Shown: one piece after another, positions 35,401-48,059 of the stretch
Layout: each line of letters begins with the position of its first letter
Numbering within the stretch: the stretch's first letter is position 1
Source of the DNA: Triglochin maritima
Lineage: Eukaryota > Streptophyta > Magnoliopsida > Alismatales > Juncaginaceae
Direction: 5' to 3'
Assembly: GCA_963682175.1 (NCBI GenBank)
Contig: CAVMKL010000060.1
Span: 1-64,000, forward strand
DNA length: 64,000 nucleotides
Notes under the pieces: model-generated
What the model was told of the DNA's origin: nothing
What the model saw: only the letters and a program-made list of their open reading frames with translations
Databases searched by the model: none
Position numbers and translations under genes: made by a program

Positions 35401-38400
35401 GAGTTGTATAAGCTCGTCGAGATAATCTCGTGATTTCAAAAACTTACGTTGATGTTCTATGGAAGTAAAATTCTTGACAAACCTCATCATATTCTTCTTA
35501 TCGTTAAGCCTGTGATAGGAGAGTGCACAGTTTTCCAGAAATGCATCTTTTACCTCACTGATGCCTGAACTTCTCCGGCTACTTCCCGGAGATTGATCTT
35601 CGAGCTTCCATTGCTTAATGAAGTTTAGCCCTGTATCGAAAAGCTTTCCTTTCGAGCAAGCAGACAAGCACTTCGCAATTAACTTGCATTTTCCAAACGC
35701 TTCGGCAGCCTCGGACCAAGATCCTGCTAGGGAAAAACAATCGCCTGCATCCTCAAGCTTTGATGCATCACATTTCTCCATGTACAGCAATGCTATAAGA
35801 ATGAGAAGGGGGTTCAATATACCATATTAAATAAAAAATCACAACTTAAAATATCAAGTAGAATCAAGTAGTTATTCAAAAGTAAATGGCACGTTCCAAA
35901 GAAACCAACACATGGCTTAAGTCGGTAGATTTATCAGCAGAGACTAATATAATCTATTAAAACGTCAAAGTGACATCGACTGATTGACACAACAAAATCT
36001 TTTAACACAATGGAAACACTGCTTGTATCCAATTTCAGAAGGAGATACTGAAATCGTTACTACGAAGGTTTTCACTGGTTTTATCTGTCCAATTTACTGT
36101 ATTTATCTGCATTTTCACAACTAAAAGGGGAATAGCAAGAAACAATAAGTAACAAGCTCAAGGCTTGACACAAAAACTAGATTAATCAAAGATATAACGA
36201 TAAGTCACATACAGATAACATGAAAAGAACTGAAAACCGTACCAGCCCTCTTGTAATCTTTTAACTCAATGTAACATTGTGCAGCAATGTCAGCCTTCCC
36301 AATGGATTCGTATATCTCGGCAGCTTCCGTAATAGAACCTTGGCCCATTTCAAAATTTGATTGGAGAATGCGACTTCCAGAAGCTCTAAGACCAGCAGCC
36401 CTTGCCCATTTCTCTCTGTAAGTATCTCCAGCTCGTTCAAAGCACATTGTCGCCATCTCATAATTGCCCTCACGGAACAGCTACAGCCAATAACCGTTAA
36501 CGCAAGAGCAAACATCAAAACAGATAATCAGAGATAACCAGCAAACACAATCAACCTCACCTTGACACCACGATCCTTCCACTCTTCGCTGCTACTAGTG
36601 ACCCTCATGGCCTGCGCAAGAGACTGGTCCAATTGCCTTGTTTGGACAAGGCCCAATTTTTTCCAGTAATCAAACATTGGCTTTGAAAACTCCTCGATGG
36701 TTTCACATATCCACAATCTTTGTCTGGTACGGGTGACGGCAACATACAGCTGCTTCAATTCAGAGCAGAGAATACTATGCTTCCTTGGGTTAAAGCATGG
36801 CGAAGATGTACTACTATCAGCCAAATTAGTTGATTTCATATAACTATATATGACTCTCCACTGATTCTTCAAAGGAGATGACCCAAAAAAATTGTACAAC
36901 AAAACATCCTGGAATTAAAAAAAAGATCAACATAAAGAGAGAATCCAAATTGAAAACACAACACCACCCTATAGCAATTAATGGTCAGTTAATTACCTGG
37001 AATTCGAGGCCCTTGCACTCGAGTATGGTTAGGACAACTGCTTGTTTGCCAGTATGACCAATGATTTCCTGTTTAGAAGCATAATCTCGTACCAATATAA
37101 CCTGTTCAGCACCAAAGCCAATAGTATTCAAAGCACCCGTGTTTCCACTACTCCCAAAAATAGTAACAATTGCATTTTCATCGTTAGACTCAAGCAAAAT
37201 GGGCGCTTCACCATAAATAAGACTTGTTTCCGGATGCAAACGATCAACTGATGAGGGAAACAAACCATACAGAATGTTTACAATACTCTGAGACAGTTTC
37301 AAAATTCCAGCATGTGTGCGAAAGTTTTGGTTCAAATGAAAAAGATCTGGCACTGACAAACACTTGTCTTTCAAGCTGCCAATGCTCTTGGCATCGGAAA
37401 TTGGGAGGAAGTAGGTGTAGAACAAAGATCTGATGTCTTCAAATCTGAAGTCAATTCCACGGGCAATGGTTTGAGCAGTATCCCCGGCAAAAACAAAACC
37501 ATCTTCGAAATTTGGGCAAACATGTTTGAACAGAGCCACTTGGGACAAAGTAAGATCTTGGACCTCATCAATATAAACAAAGTCTACTTTGGCATTGAGA
37601 GATCCTCCCATTGCTTTAAGTCTTCGGTGAAGGTCGATAACTAAATCCGCTAGGTCATAATCTGTATTTTGCAGCTTCTTTTTCTCGTACTCCATATAGA
37701 TATCGTATATCAAACCTCTTACTTCAGTGTCTATCATTGATTGTCGGCTTTCAGACAATTCAATGTACTCTTCCCTTCTGAGAACACGATCAAATGCTGA
37801 AGTGAGTAAATAACCTCCTTTTATGTGTGACATTATTTCTTTGAAAACCGTAGACGAATCGAGTTTCCTTGTTAGCTGGCAATCAAAATGAGGCCAATAT
37901 GTACTAGCAAAATGGTCGTAGGTGACCTCTTTTCGTCTCGTGAATGCATGGAAAGCAGGGGACCTCCATAATCCTCTTTCATCAGAGGGGATGCCTCTCA
38001 AAACATGAAACTTGTCGAAAAAAGAATTCTCCATACTTCCATCAAGCATGACCAAAAACTTTTGAAAGGTGATAATGAGAGGATATTGTTCACGATCTAT
38101 TCTCGAAAAGTCATCTGGAATATCAGAAAAATCATTCATATCATCCGCAATGTCATGCATATCTGAAGAGTTGTCTTCTGGATATTCTTCACCACCGCTG
38201 AATCTAAAGAGAGCCATTATAGACATCAGAAAATACTCAACATAATCATTTTTATGGTGATAATACAACTTTTAAACAAACCGTCTACGACATTATGAAG
38301 TTATCAGAAAAAAGGATGGCAAAATCATTAAACCACAAAGTAGTCATTCAAAAAATTGAGAGTTAACAAATGTAATTGCTTCTGGCAACAACAAAAAAAT

Positions 38401-41400
38401 ACACCAAGCTAACCTCCTCAACCGCAATATGTGGCCTTTGATGGCTGAACATAGTTTGGAGCTCACAGTCACAAATAATTGGCACAATCTTCCGTTCCCG
38501 TCACCACCGTGGCTACCACTGACGATGTTTTTCTTGTATCGGGAGAAGGAAGAATGACAATCTAACTCCTGAACACCCTCTGAAGAGAGATATTGATGTT
38601 GTTCCCGTCGAATTAGCTTCATGGTTAAAACCGTCGTCTTACCGGTCCCAGATCTTCCTAGAATAAATGTGCTTTTCGGAAAAACAATCATCTCATGCTC
38701 TTCATTGGTCACTTCGAATGGGAGCTCGAGCTCCCTTCCATCAATCCCAGAGAGCAAATGCCTCACCACTCCGGAAGACAACGAGTAAAACTTCATCAGG
38801 AGCAAACTCTCTGAAACTTTTGAGTTCTCTGCAAAATTTCGACACTCGTTATTTGATTCATTGGCAGGTGCAATTTCACGGGAGTCTTTGTATTGGATGA
38901 TGTTAGCTTCTCTTCCCCAGATCATTGGAACTTCCAAAGTCCTAGAGCACAATACCAAATATAAAATATTAAAATCCAGAAAAGCAGTTGCTCTCTCATT
39001 GGAAAGCCTGACCGAAAATTTAAAAAGTAAGATGAATTGTCTTAAAAGGTTCAGAAACACACACCCTTCCAAACGTCTCGCTTTGCATCGACAAACATAA
39101 TCATCCGTGAACATTGAGAAAATGTTGTCCAAACGCTTAACAAGTGTTGAAATCTCAAACACGGGAAGAACATCCCATATTTTCAAAACTTGGGTGTACT
39201 CTGTATACCTCCTGATATCGACGGTGCAAATAACATAAAACCTTTCGATTTTGAATTGTCTGGCTAGCTGAACAGAACTATCACATGCAACGGATGTATC
39301 ATATTTTGGGCGCCATCCACCGGAGAGCCTCATCAGTAAGTTTAGCACTCCCATTTTCGTTTGAGCTGATTTTATCTTTGTGAATGACCTCTTAAAGTTG
39401 TCGCTAAACAGAACCTATAAAAACAGAAAAAAATGTAGAAAGCAAAACTCAACACAAAGAAAAGGCACATAATTGTTCTATAAGAACTACCTAACACAAC
39501 GAGCTCAAAAAACTCACCCTACTTAATAGTATAAATATATAAAAAAAGCACATACTTACAAAAGCAAGGGCACCACGCTCTACAACAGTACAGACTTATG
39601 GAGACTGGGCATCCATAATTTAAAGAATAGATGAATAATACTATCTAAGTCACAAACCTAATGTTCTTTGTAAAGGTTACAAGGGGCAATTATAAACTGA
39701 AGTAAATCAAACAACTTAGGCTAATCATAACCTCAGCTTTTCCAATACTAATCGGTCTCATTTTTTGTTTGGAACGGAAGGTCTACTTTACATCCGAACA
39801 ATGCTTTAACAATGTCCAAAGTCTGTGGGTAAGTTCTTAGAAAGGTGTTGAGATTATTAGCAACACGATGAGTTCACTATTTTTTTATTTGTGCAACTTC
39901 AAATCCAACATTGAAGAGTAAAAGATCGTGGTACCTTCCATCTAGCATCCTTGAAAATAGGAGAATCCTTGTTGAGCAAATCCTCAATTTGGTTCAGATC
40001 CTTCTTGGCTCTTATGATTGCTTGTGATAACTGTGCATCATCAGAAGCATTGTAAAAACAACAACGGTCCTTTGCATCGTGAACTAATGCCTCCCAGACA
40101 GATCCACTCTTCATCAGAGTTATAGCATTACCAACAATCCAAAGACAATGTCTGCGTCAGGAGGCAGAATAGGTACAAAAACTTATGAATATTTAATCTT
40201 TGTTAAGAATCAAAAGGTGTTCAGGAATAAAATTCTCATTTCCGAATTGCTGGTAGTAATTATTTTGGCCTCGTACTAGAAAGATTGAAATAGTCAACGA
40301 GGTCCATCAAGTTAAAAAGTAAAAAGACATTACAATAAGAAAACATCGATTAAGATGGTCTACAGATATCCACCAATTGTGATTAGAGACATAAAGGATG
40401 TATATTATCAAAGTACTTACAGAATGTAAAAGTTTCTCAACGGAGAAGAACACACCTTGCTCTTGTGAGGGCAACATTAGCTCTCTGAGGACTTGCAAGG
40501 AATCCAATTGAACCACTATTATTAGATCTGACAGTAGATATGATGATAACATCCTCTTCCCCGCCTTGAAAACCATCAATCGATCTCACCTTAACTTTGA
40601 AATTATCATGCTTTTGAATGGAATATTTTCCAAGGTTTTCTTGTATGGAAGCAACTTGAGCAGCATAAGGAGAAATAATGCCGACATTTAGAATTTTATC
40701 GCCGCTTGTAGCTGAAATGAAAAGAAAAGGTTACACTATATTTCGTGAACATGGCCCGATACTCGCATTGTGTAGATGGTATCTAACAGAATAGTGCCAG
40801 TAAAACACTATCATGTTTAGGTACTTCAAATTAGCTTCATTCCTCTATTCACTATTGCTAGAATTGCAGCACTTTATATACATATCTAGACAATTTTTTG
40901 GTGGAAACTCAAAAAGATTAGAAAGAGCAAGACAATAAAAGTGAATGATACTACAATCCAACAGGTCGTGCCCACAATGATATAAGTTGATGTTCTACGA
41001 GCACACTGGGGATATTAAAAATAGAACTGTTAATATGGCAATTCAAAAAAAAACACAAGACAATACCTTTGAAGAGTTTCTTCAAGATTTGCAATACAAC
41101 AACCACCTCAACAAGATTTCTTCTACTTCCGCCACATTCAACCTTTTCTTCTCTTCCATCCGAAACGTTTATAAACGAATAAGGTCCGTAAGCTCTTTCC
41201 GGCAGGAACTTCACTTCATAATCCTTGCTTAAGACATTAGGAGCATCCAGAATTTGCCGACTGTAGAACATTTTATTCGGGAATTGACTTATACGTGGAT
41301 GCATTCTATATTGTACTTTGAGAAGGTGCTTTTCGTATCCTAAGGAGCCCAACCGCTCAAATAAACTTCTTCCAAAACAAGCCTTTTCACAAACCTGAAT

Positions 41401-44400
41401 TTTTCAACAAAAAAAGAGTAAGGCAGAAGGTGAGAATATAAGACCACATTAGACTCGCAATAAGCAGTAAAGCTTATAACCTTGCTTTTGACTGTTGCCG
41501 GCAGTTGGCACTCGTCTCCAATGAATACAGCATGTTGTATTCCACGAAGCTGTAAAGGAATCACAGATTCACATTCCTTCAGCTGGGCTGCCTCATCGAT
41601 GACTAACAAATCGAAGGACCGGGATTGAAGATTAAAAGATGTGGAGGCGGTACATAGAACAAGTGAAGCTGGCCGTAAGCAATAATCTCTGACCCTTTTT
41701 TTTTGGTTCATTGAGGGAAGGAAAAAGGTTTTTTGAAGTGATTCCAGTATTTTTATGCAGTCTTCTCGTCCTCTTGACAGGAGTAGCAGTGCACCACTTA
41801 AAGTTTTCTTCGTTTGAAGTTTGTTCGTGTAGGTATTATGTAGCCCAAAAACCTCCTCCAGTTTTCCATCGTCTGAGCAAGTTTCAGCCAACAAACTCCC
41901 AAAATTGTCTAGCAACTCTTGCAAAGAAATCAATTCGTCAAACTTGTCATCCGAGAGAAAGCTGGGAGGCAAATGAGTACACAAAATTTTGATGCATTTG
42001 CCAATGGAAGCTGCGTAAACAGAAAATCGCTCTCTCAAAAACTCAACGAAGGTCATGGGTACATCACATCGTGATTCCTCTATTATGGTTTCCACATTAG
42101 TGCCCCCTTGTTCGTGATCCTTGCATTTTTCGTTGTCTAAGTAAATCTGATACTGTGAGATACAATTCTGAAGGAAAACTACGAGTGCAGAAATTTGCTG
42201 CGCCCATCCCGTCAATGGATGAAAGCACTTCAAAAGGCAAGCAATTCGATAATCCAAAAAGAATCCATTAAGATCACTATCGGAGGATAACTTCAGCCGT
42301 CTGTTGTTCCCATATAAAACGATATCTCCGAGAGAGTAGCACAAAGTGCCACCCACATTACCTGATCTTCTATTCTTTTTTAACAATTGCAGAAGGCGTG
42401 AAGCAATCTCTTTGACAGAAATATTTGTTGGGCAACAAACTAAAACATCGCGTTTCATCAACAAGAACGTCAGGAGCAAATTGCTGACAATTTTGGTTTT
42501 TCCAGTTCCTGGAGGACCCCAGATCAGGTGTATAGAATGTCGATGTTGACATTGCACTTCTGAAACAGAACTAAATATCGCACCACTCTGTGAATCATTC
42601 AGTTCAGGAAAAGTGGATGTTGTATATCCCACAAGCGTGCCAATATTACAAAGATTGCAACTTTTTCGCCCAACCTAAAGCATCAAATAAAACAAGTGCC
42701 TTACTTAAAAGAACAAAATCATGACACACATGAAAACATACTGCCACAGGATAAAAAAATCATACCGATAGATACTTCCCTGGTTTTCTTCCCCAGAATA
42801 AATTTATCAGATAGCATTTAAAAATTGATTATTGACGAGTTCCAAAATTTCAAGTCAGAAAACTAATTAATTAAAATGAGATGACTTTGATGGTACAAGT
42901 TGACTATTGAATATCATTAGTTCATTACTTTGTTCCCTAAATCTAAATTGATCAAGCTGGAGTTTGAAAAGGAAATGGAATGCAACAAGTTTCAAGTTGA
43001 TATTGAGATGAAACTGTAAATGATAACAAGAAAAATAAATGTTCATGAAACATATTGCTACAATTTCAAGAAGAGAAGTTCAGGTTAACAGTGACCGTCA
43101 ACAATTTGATATTTACAAATAAAGATTAAAGACAGAGCAGGCATGTTTCATACCGGGATCTTAGGCCGTAAAACCTCTTTGATTATATTCAGATTTTTCA
43201 TCTCTGCAACATCAACATTGAGCGCTTTCCACACTCGTCTATATGTTGTTATGTTAAACAAAAAGAAAGCAAAGAGTGACGTCTCCATTCCATCCCCTAA
43301 TTCCAGAGACTGTGATACTCTTAGCTCAAAGTCTGTAAACAATCTATCCTCCTCTGTAAACAATTCATCCTCCTCTTGTATACTAACAATTGAGGCTAGG
43401 CAATATATCTTCCCGTGACGATTCAAATCCGATAAGGCTTCAGGGATAACGTTTGTTAAAAGAAGAACATCTCCATAAGAAGGCTTGTATCCATCACTGT
43501 TGATACTACCAGTCTCATTCTGCCAAGGCCGAGTTTTAACATTGTATGAACTCTGTGTAGCATTCTTCTTTTCCAAAAAGATTATTTCGGAGAATGGTAC
43601 AGTTGGAATTTCCTCGAAGCTTGAACACATTTCAACTCGGACTTCTTCGATCAAAGGATTCACAAAGGAGTCCATATACTGGCTGATCGAATCAAATGTT
43701 TGAGGAATCTCACGAACCTGCAGTAATACCAATACATGAAAACACGAAAATTGAATATCCGGTCATTTCAACAAGTTAACATTTCGAAAACATGCCAAAA
43801 TATCAATGGCAACAGGGCAAAAAAATATAACAGATGGTGTGCAAAGAACAAAAGTTCATATGATCTTGAACATGTAAGCTTATCCCTGACAGCATGGTAT
43901 ATTTGGAATGACAGCAATGAATGGAATTTTCATTTAGCTATTCTTTACACTCTGGCATCTATAAACATATACATGTTGCTCTAAAGCTTTTAGAAGCAAT
44001 GCCTATTTGCATGAACACGACCCTTCCAAATGCCATTACCAAACCATACAACTAGTGCATGGTTCAAGCATTCTAAAACCACCAAATGTGAACCCCGAAG
44101 AGAAAATCAAATGCTACCTTCTCCATTTACCCTCGTCATCCTATGACAAAATTAAGAGAAAGTGTAGTCTTGGAAAGAGTTACATTTCCACAATCAAATC
44201 TAGGCACGGAAAATAAACCGCAAAACAACAACAACAACATCAATGCTTTTAATCCCAAACTAGTCTGTGTACGCTTATGCGAAATGGTAATAAGGATTCA
44301 ACTATCTTCTCACCTCGCTCCACACTTTTCTCGCGTCTATAACATAAACAAGTCAGTCTAAACTTTAGCTTGCAAAACCACTTCCCAAAACAAAACAATA

Positions 44401-45150
44401 GTAGATGGTTCATAACTTCCTAAAACCACCAAATGTTAATCCAAAAGGTACAAAACTCTACTTTTCCTCCATTATTAGACTTAGACTACATTCACTCAAA
44501 ATCAGAACGAGTGTTCGCATAACAAGTTACATTTCTCGAATCATACACGTATACAAAAAAAAACCTAAAACAACATTTAAAACATTTCCCACTTAAACAA
44601 CGGAGCTTTTTTTTTAAAAAAATTTAAAAAACAAACCAAACGTGCTCTCGTTTTAAAATTTAAAAGAAAAAACTATAGAAACCCTAAAAAACCGGGTTAA
44701 AATCAGCAACATTTTTGAAACATATTAACGTTCAAAACATTTCCCCTTTCGCTACCACTGCAAAAACCAACCATTTTCCTAACTCCATCGCAAGCCCTAA
44801 AATCTAATCCAAAACAAACACGTCGGAAAATCTAAACTCTGCACTGCACCGACCTCGTCGGCGTAGAGGTTCTGGTCTAAAACATCTTCCAGAGACCACG
44901 ACAGAACCAAATCCAACATGTCGGGAGGTTGTCCCGGCCGTGCACCTCGCCTCGCCGTTTCCCCAGACAAAAGTTGAGAGTTTGCAGTGGAAGGTACACC
45001 TCCCATCGCCGTTTCCCCAGACAAAAGCTGAGAATTTGAAGTAGAAGAATTCGCAGTGGTGGAAGAAGGTACACCTCCCATCGCCTTTTCCAGAGACAAA
45101 AGAGGTGAGTTTGAGGTAGAAGAGTTTGCAGTGGAAGCTACACCTCCCAT
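32478..45150 (-). CDS. Gene A copy 2: dual SF1 helicase with TPR/TRANK1-like C-terminus
   Basis: All exon borders are those of copy 1 shifted by 30716: complement(join(32478..32817,33007..33128,33214..35792,36243..36480,36561..36908,36997..38197,38414..38941,39065..39414,39935..40151,40456..40711,41067..41394,41481..42674,43154..43717,44854..45150)), about 2853 codons. The one coding difference noticed, at 33625, is synonymous (TCG to TCT, Ser). Both Walker A motifs and both DExx motifs are kept. The protein is therefore expected to be identical to copy 1. The difference is upstream: a 2045-bp foldback element sits 195 bp before the ATG, inside the probable leader, so expression of this copy may be altered. 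Confidence 0.87.
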
Positions 45151-45240
45151 CGTCGTTTCCGCAGACAAAAGTTGGGATTTTGAAGTAGAGGAGTTTGCAG
45201 TGGAATAAGGTACACCTCCGATCGCCTTTTCCAAAGACAA
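44940..45240 (-). repeat. Degenerate 69-75 bp repeats encoding the N-terminus of gene A, unit 2
   Basis: Same repeats as at 14224-14524, with the same lost Met in the outermost unit and the same usable ATG (45150). Confidence 0.8.
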
Positions 45241-45266
45241 AAGAGGAGAGTTTCAAGTCGACGAGT

Positions 45267-45272
45267 TCACAT
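45267..45272 (-). promoter_or_regulatory. Start-stop upstream ORF (ATG-TGA) in the gene A leader, unit 2
   Basis: Same minimal uORF as in unit 1, 116 bp upstream of the ATG. In this copy more upstream ATGs could be added by the foldback element if it is part of the transcript. Confidence 0.45.
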
Positions 45273-45297
45273 AGTGGGTTTTGTGTGTTGTGAGGGG

Positions 45298-45300
<3 letters not shown>

Positions 45301-45328
<28 letters not shown>
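45301..45328. repeat. (AG)14 microsatellite in the gene A leader, unit 2
   Basis: Twenty-eight bases of perfect AG repeat, one unit shorter than in unit 1. The foldback element begins 16 bp further on. Confidence 0.95.
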
Positions 45329-45330
<2 letters not shown>

Positions 45331-45423
45331 AACGGCGGCAAGAGCCGTAATTTTTTTATATAATAATAAAAATAAAAAAATTTCGAAATTTAGGAAAAAA
45401 AAATTTTTTTTTCCAAAAGTACT

Positions 45424-45555
45424 CCGATCGCGGGTGTAACCCGCGATCCGTGGAGGCACGGATCGCGGGTGTGACCCGCGATCCGTGCTCCACGGATCGC
45501 GGGTCACACCTGCGATCCGTGGAGCACGGATCGCGGGTCACACCCGCGATCCGTG
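45424..45555. repeat. Palindromic minisatellite in the left foldback arm
   Basis: Four consecutive blocks of CGGATCGCGGGT, a 3-bp spacer and ACCCGCGATCCG, joined by short GTGGAGGCA or GTGCTCCA linkers. Each block is itself an inverted repeat, so hairpins nest inside the large one. The CG content is far above the surrounding poly(A/T) sequence. Confidence 0.93.
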
Positions 45556-47178
45556 TTCCCGCCAAAAAAAAATTTTTTTTTTTTGATTTTCGGTTTTTTT
45601 TTTGTTTTTTTGTTTTTTTTATTTTTTATTATAATTATTTGTAATCTTTTTTTAAATCTTTTTTTTTCAAAATAAGTTTTCTAATTTATATTATTTTTCT
45701 AAATTTTTCAAAATTATTTTTAATTTTTCCAATAATCTACCTCCAAATCACGTCGATAACCCGGCGTATTGAAATGTTAGGGTATTTTATACAATATAAA
45801 AACAAAATTTCTTAGTCAGAATAATAAATTATTTACAACTGAAAATTAAACAAACCATAAAACTAATTAAAACAAAAAATTGGTAACGTTGTCAAAAATT
45901 CGTAGGGTGTACACACATTACAAACATTTTGGAGGTCGATACAGCAAAAAATTAAAAACACAATTAAAATTTTTTAAAAATTAATAACAATTACAAAACA
46001 TATTTTGAAAGCAAATATGATAAAAAACATAGTTAAAACGATTTTAAAAAAATCAAAACATCAAAACACTACGACTAAAATCCGGGACTTTTTTTATTTT
46101 CTTTTTTTGTTTTTGTTTTTTTCGGTTTTCTGTTTGTTTTTATGTTTTGTTTTTTTACAAATCATTTTAACTATGTTTTATATATATATATATTTGAAAA
46201 TAAGTTTTGTAATTGTTATTAATTTTTAAAAAAATTTAATTGTGTTTTTAATTTTTTGCTGTATCGACCTCCAAAATGTTTGTAATGTGTGTACACCCTA
46301 CGAATTTTTGACAACGTTACCAATTTTTTGTTTTAATTAGTTTTATGGTTTGTTTAATATTCAGTTGTAAATAATTTATTATTTTAACTAAGAATTTTTT
46401 GTTTTTATATTGTATAAAATACCCTAACAATTCAATACACACCGAGTTATCGACGTGATTTGGAGGTCGTTTCTTGAAAAAATTAAAAACAAAATTAAAA
46501 TTTTTAAATAAATAATATAAATTAGAAAACATATTTTGAAAAAACAAAGATTTCAAAAAAGATTACAAATAATTAAAAAAAAACAGAAGAAAAAAAACTA
46601 AAACAGAAAACCGAAAAAAACAAAAACAATAAAAGAAAATAAAAAAAGTCCCAGATTTTAGTCGTAGTGTTTTGATGTTTTGATTTTTTTAAAATCGTTT
46701 TAACTATGTTTTTTATCATATTTGCTTTCAAAATATGTTTTCTAATTGTTATTAATTTTTAAAATTTTTTAATTGTGTTTTTAATTTTTTGCTGTATCGA
46801 CCTCCAAAATGTTTGTAATGTGTGTACACCCTACGAATTTTTGACAACGTTACCAATTTTTTGTTTTAATTAGTTTTATGGTTTGTTTAATATTTAGTTG
46901 TAAATAATTTATTATTCTGACTAAGAAATTTTGTTTTTATATTGTATAAAATACCCTAACATTTTCAATACGTCGGGTTATCGACGTGATTTGGAGGTCG
47001 ATTATTGGAAAAATTAAAAATAATTTTGAAAAATTTAGAAAAATAATATAAATTAGAAAACTTATTTTGAAAAAAAAAGATTTAAAAAAAGATTACAAAT
47101 AATTATAATAAAAAATAAAAAACAGAAAAAAAAACAAAAAAAACCGAAAATAAAAAAAAAAAAATTTTTTGGCGGGAA

Positions 47179-47310
47179 CACGGATCGCGGGTGTGACCCG
47201 CGATCCGTGCTCCACGGATCGCAGGTGTGACCCGCGATCCGTGGAGCACGGATCGCGGGTCACACCCGCGATCCGTGCCTCCACGGATCGCGGGTTACAC
47301 CCGCGATCGG
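47179..47310. repeat. Palindromic minisatellite in the right foldback arm
   Basis: Exact inverted counterpart of 45424-45555, base for base by eye, including the one variant block (CACACCTGCG/CGCAGGTGTG). Confidence 0.93.
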
Positions 47311-47448
47311 AGTACTTTTGGAAAAAAAAAATTTTTTTTCCTAAATTTCGAAATTTTTTTATTTTTATTATTATATAAAAAAATTACGGGGCAAGAGGAG
47401 GTTTTACAGTTAACTAGTTTAATGTTTTCTTGTTATATGCTTTTTCTG

Positions 47449-47457
47449 TTTATAAAT
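47449..47457 (-). promoter_or_regulatory. Candidate TATA box of gene A, unit 2
   Basis: Same ATTTATAAA as in unit 1, but here separated from the ATG by about 2.3 kb because the foldback element lies between them. Confidence 0.3.
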
Positions 47458-48059
47458 AATATATTTCAGTTTTGTTATCGTAATTTATATTTTTTTCAGA
47501 AAATATATTCTTAATTTTTAATTTTCCATAGAATACATTCTTAATTTTTCAAAGAATATATTCTCAAACTTTTACTTTTCCAAAGAATATATTCTCAACC
47601 TTCACTTTTGAAACGGAGAATATATTCTTACATTTCACTTTTGAAACACACCGTAAGAAAACACATGTTTTGTATGAGTTCAAATAATCACAACTCATTC
47701 TCTCATTGTTTCTTTCTTTTCACTTATTCCCTACTACTCTCGTTGTGTTAGCCAATAAATTTAGATGATTTTTCTAACTCAACTTCTTCGGAATATGAGA
47801 ATGATAATAGGCATGCAAGACTCGCGACAGTAAACAAATTAATTGAATTGATCCTCCCGTTGCTATCTAAGATATTTTCTTCAAGCTCTCGGAGGAGGCG
47901 AAGACAAGTCAATCGATCTTGCAACTGCGATAAAGATCACGAAGCTGGTTATAACCGTCTTTTTAATGATTATTTTGGTAAAAATGTTGTCTACTCTCAT
48001 TATATTTTCTGGAGAAAATTTAGAATGTGTTAGCTTGTCTTTCTTCGTATAGTAGCAGA

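Larger units (their letters stand above)
45345..47389. mobile_element. Foldback element (2045 bp) unique to unit 2
   Basis: Absent from unit 1 at 14630/14631. GGCAAGAG occurs once at the empty site and flanks the insertion on both sides (45337-45344, 47390-47397), an 8-bp target duplication. The ends are CCGTAATTTTT...AAAAATTACGG. The arms 45345-46135 and 46599-47389 are near-perfect inverted copies (791 bp each). The loop (46136-46598) contains a third partial copy of the inner arm in the orientation of the right arm. No coding sequence is present, so it is non-autonomous. The 8-bp duplication points to hAT-like mobilisation; a 9-bp Mutator-type event with one mismatch is an alternative. Confidence 0.93.

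Noticed and set aside
45423..45562. CRISPR-like array in the palindromic blocks of the foldback arm
   Set aside because: There are no unique spacers, the blocks are palindromes with constant linkers, and the genome is a plant.
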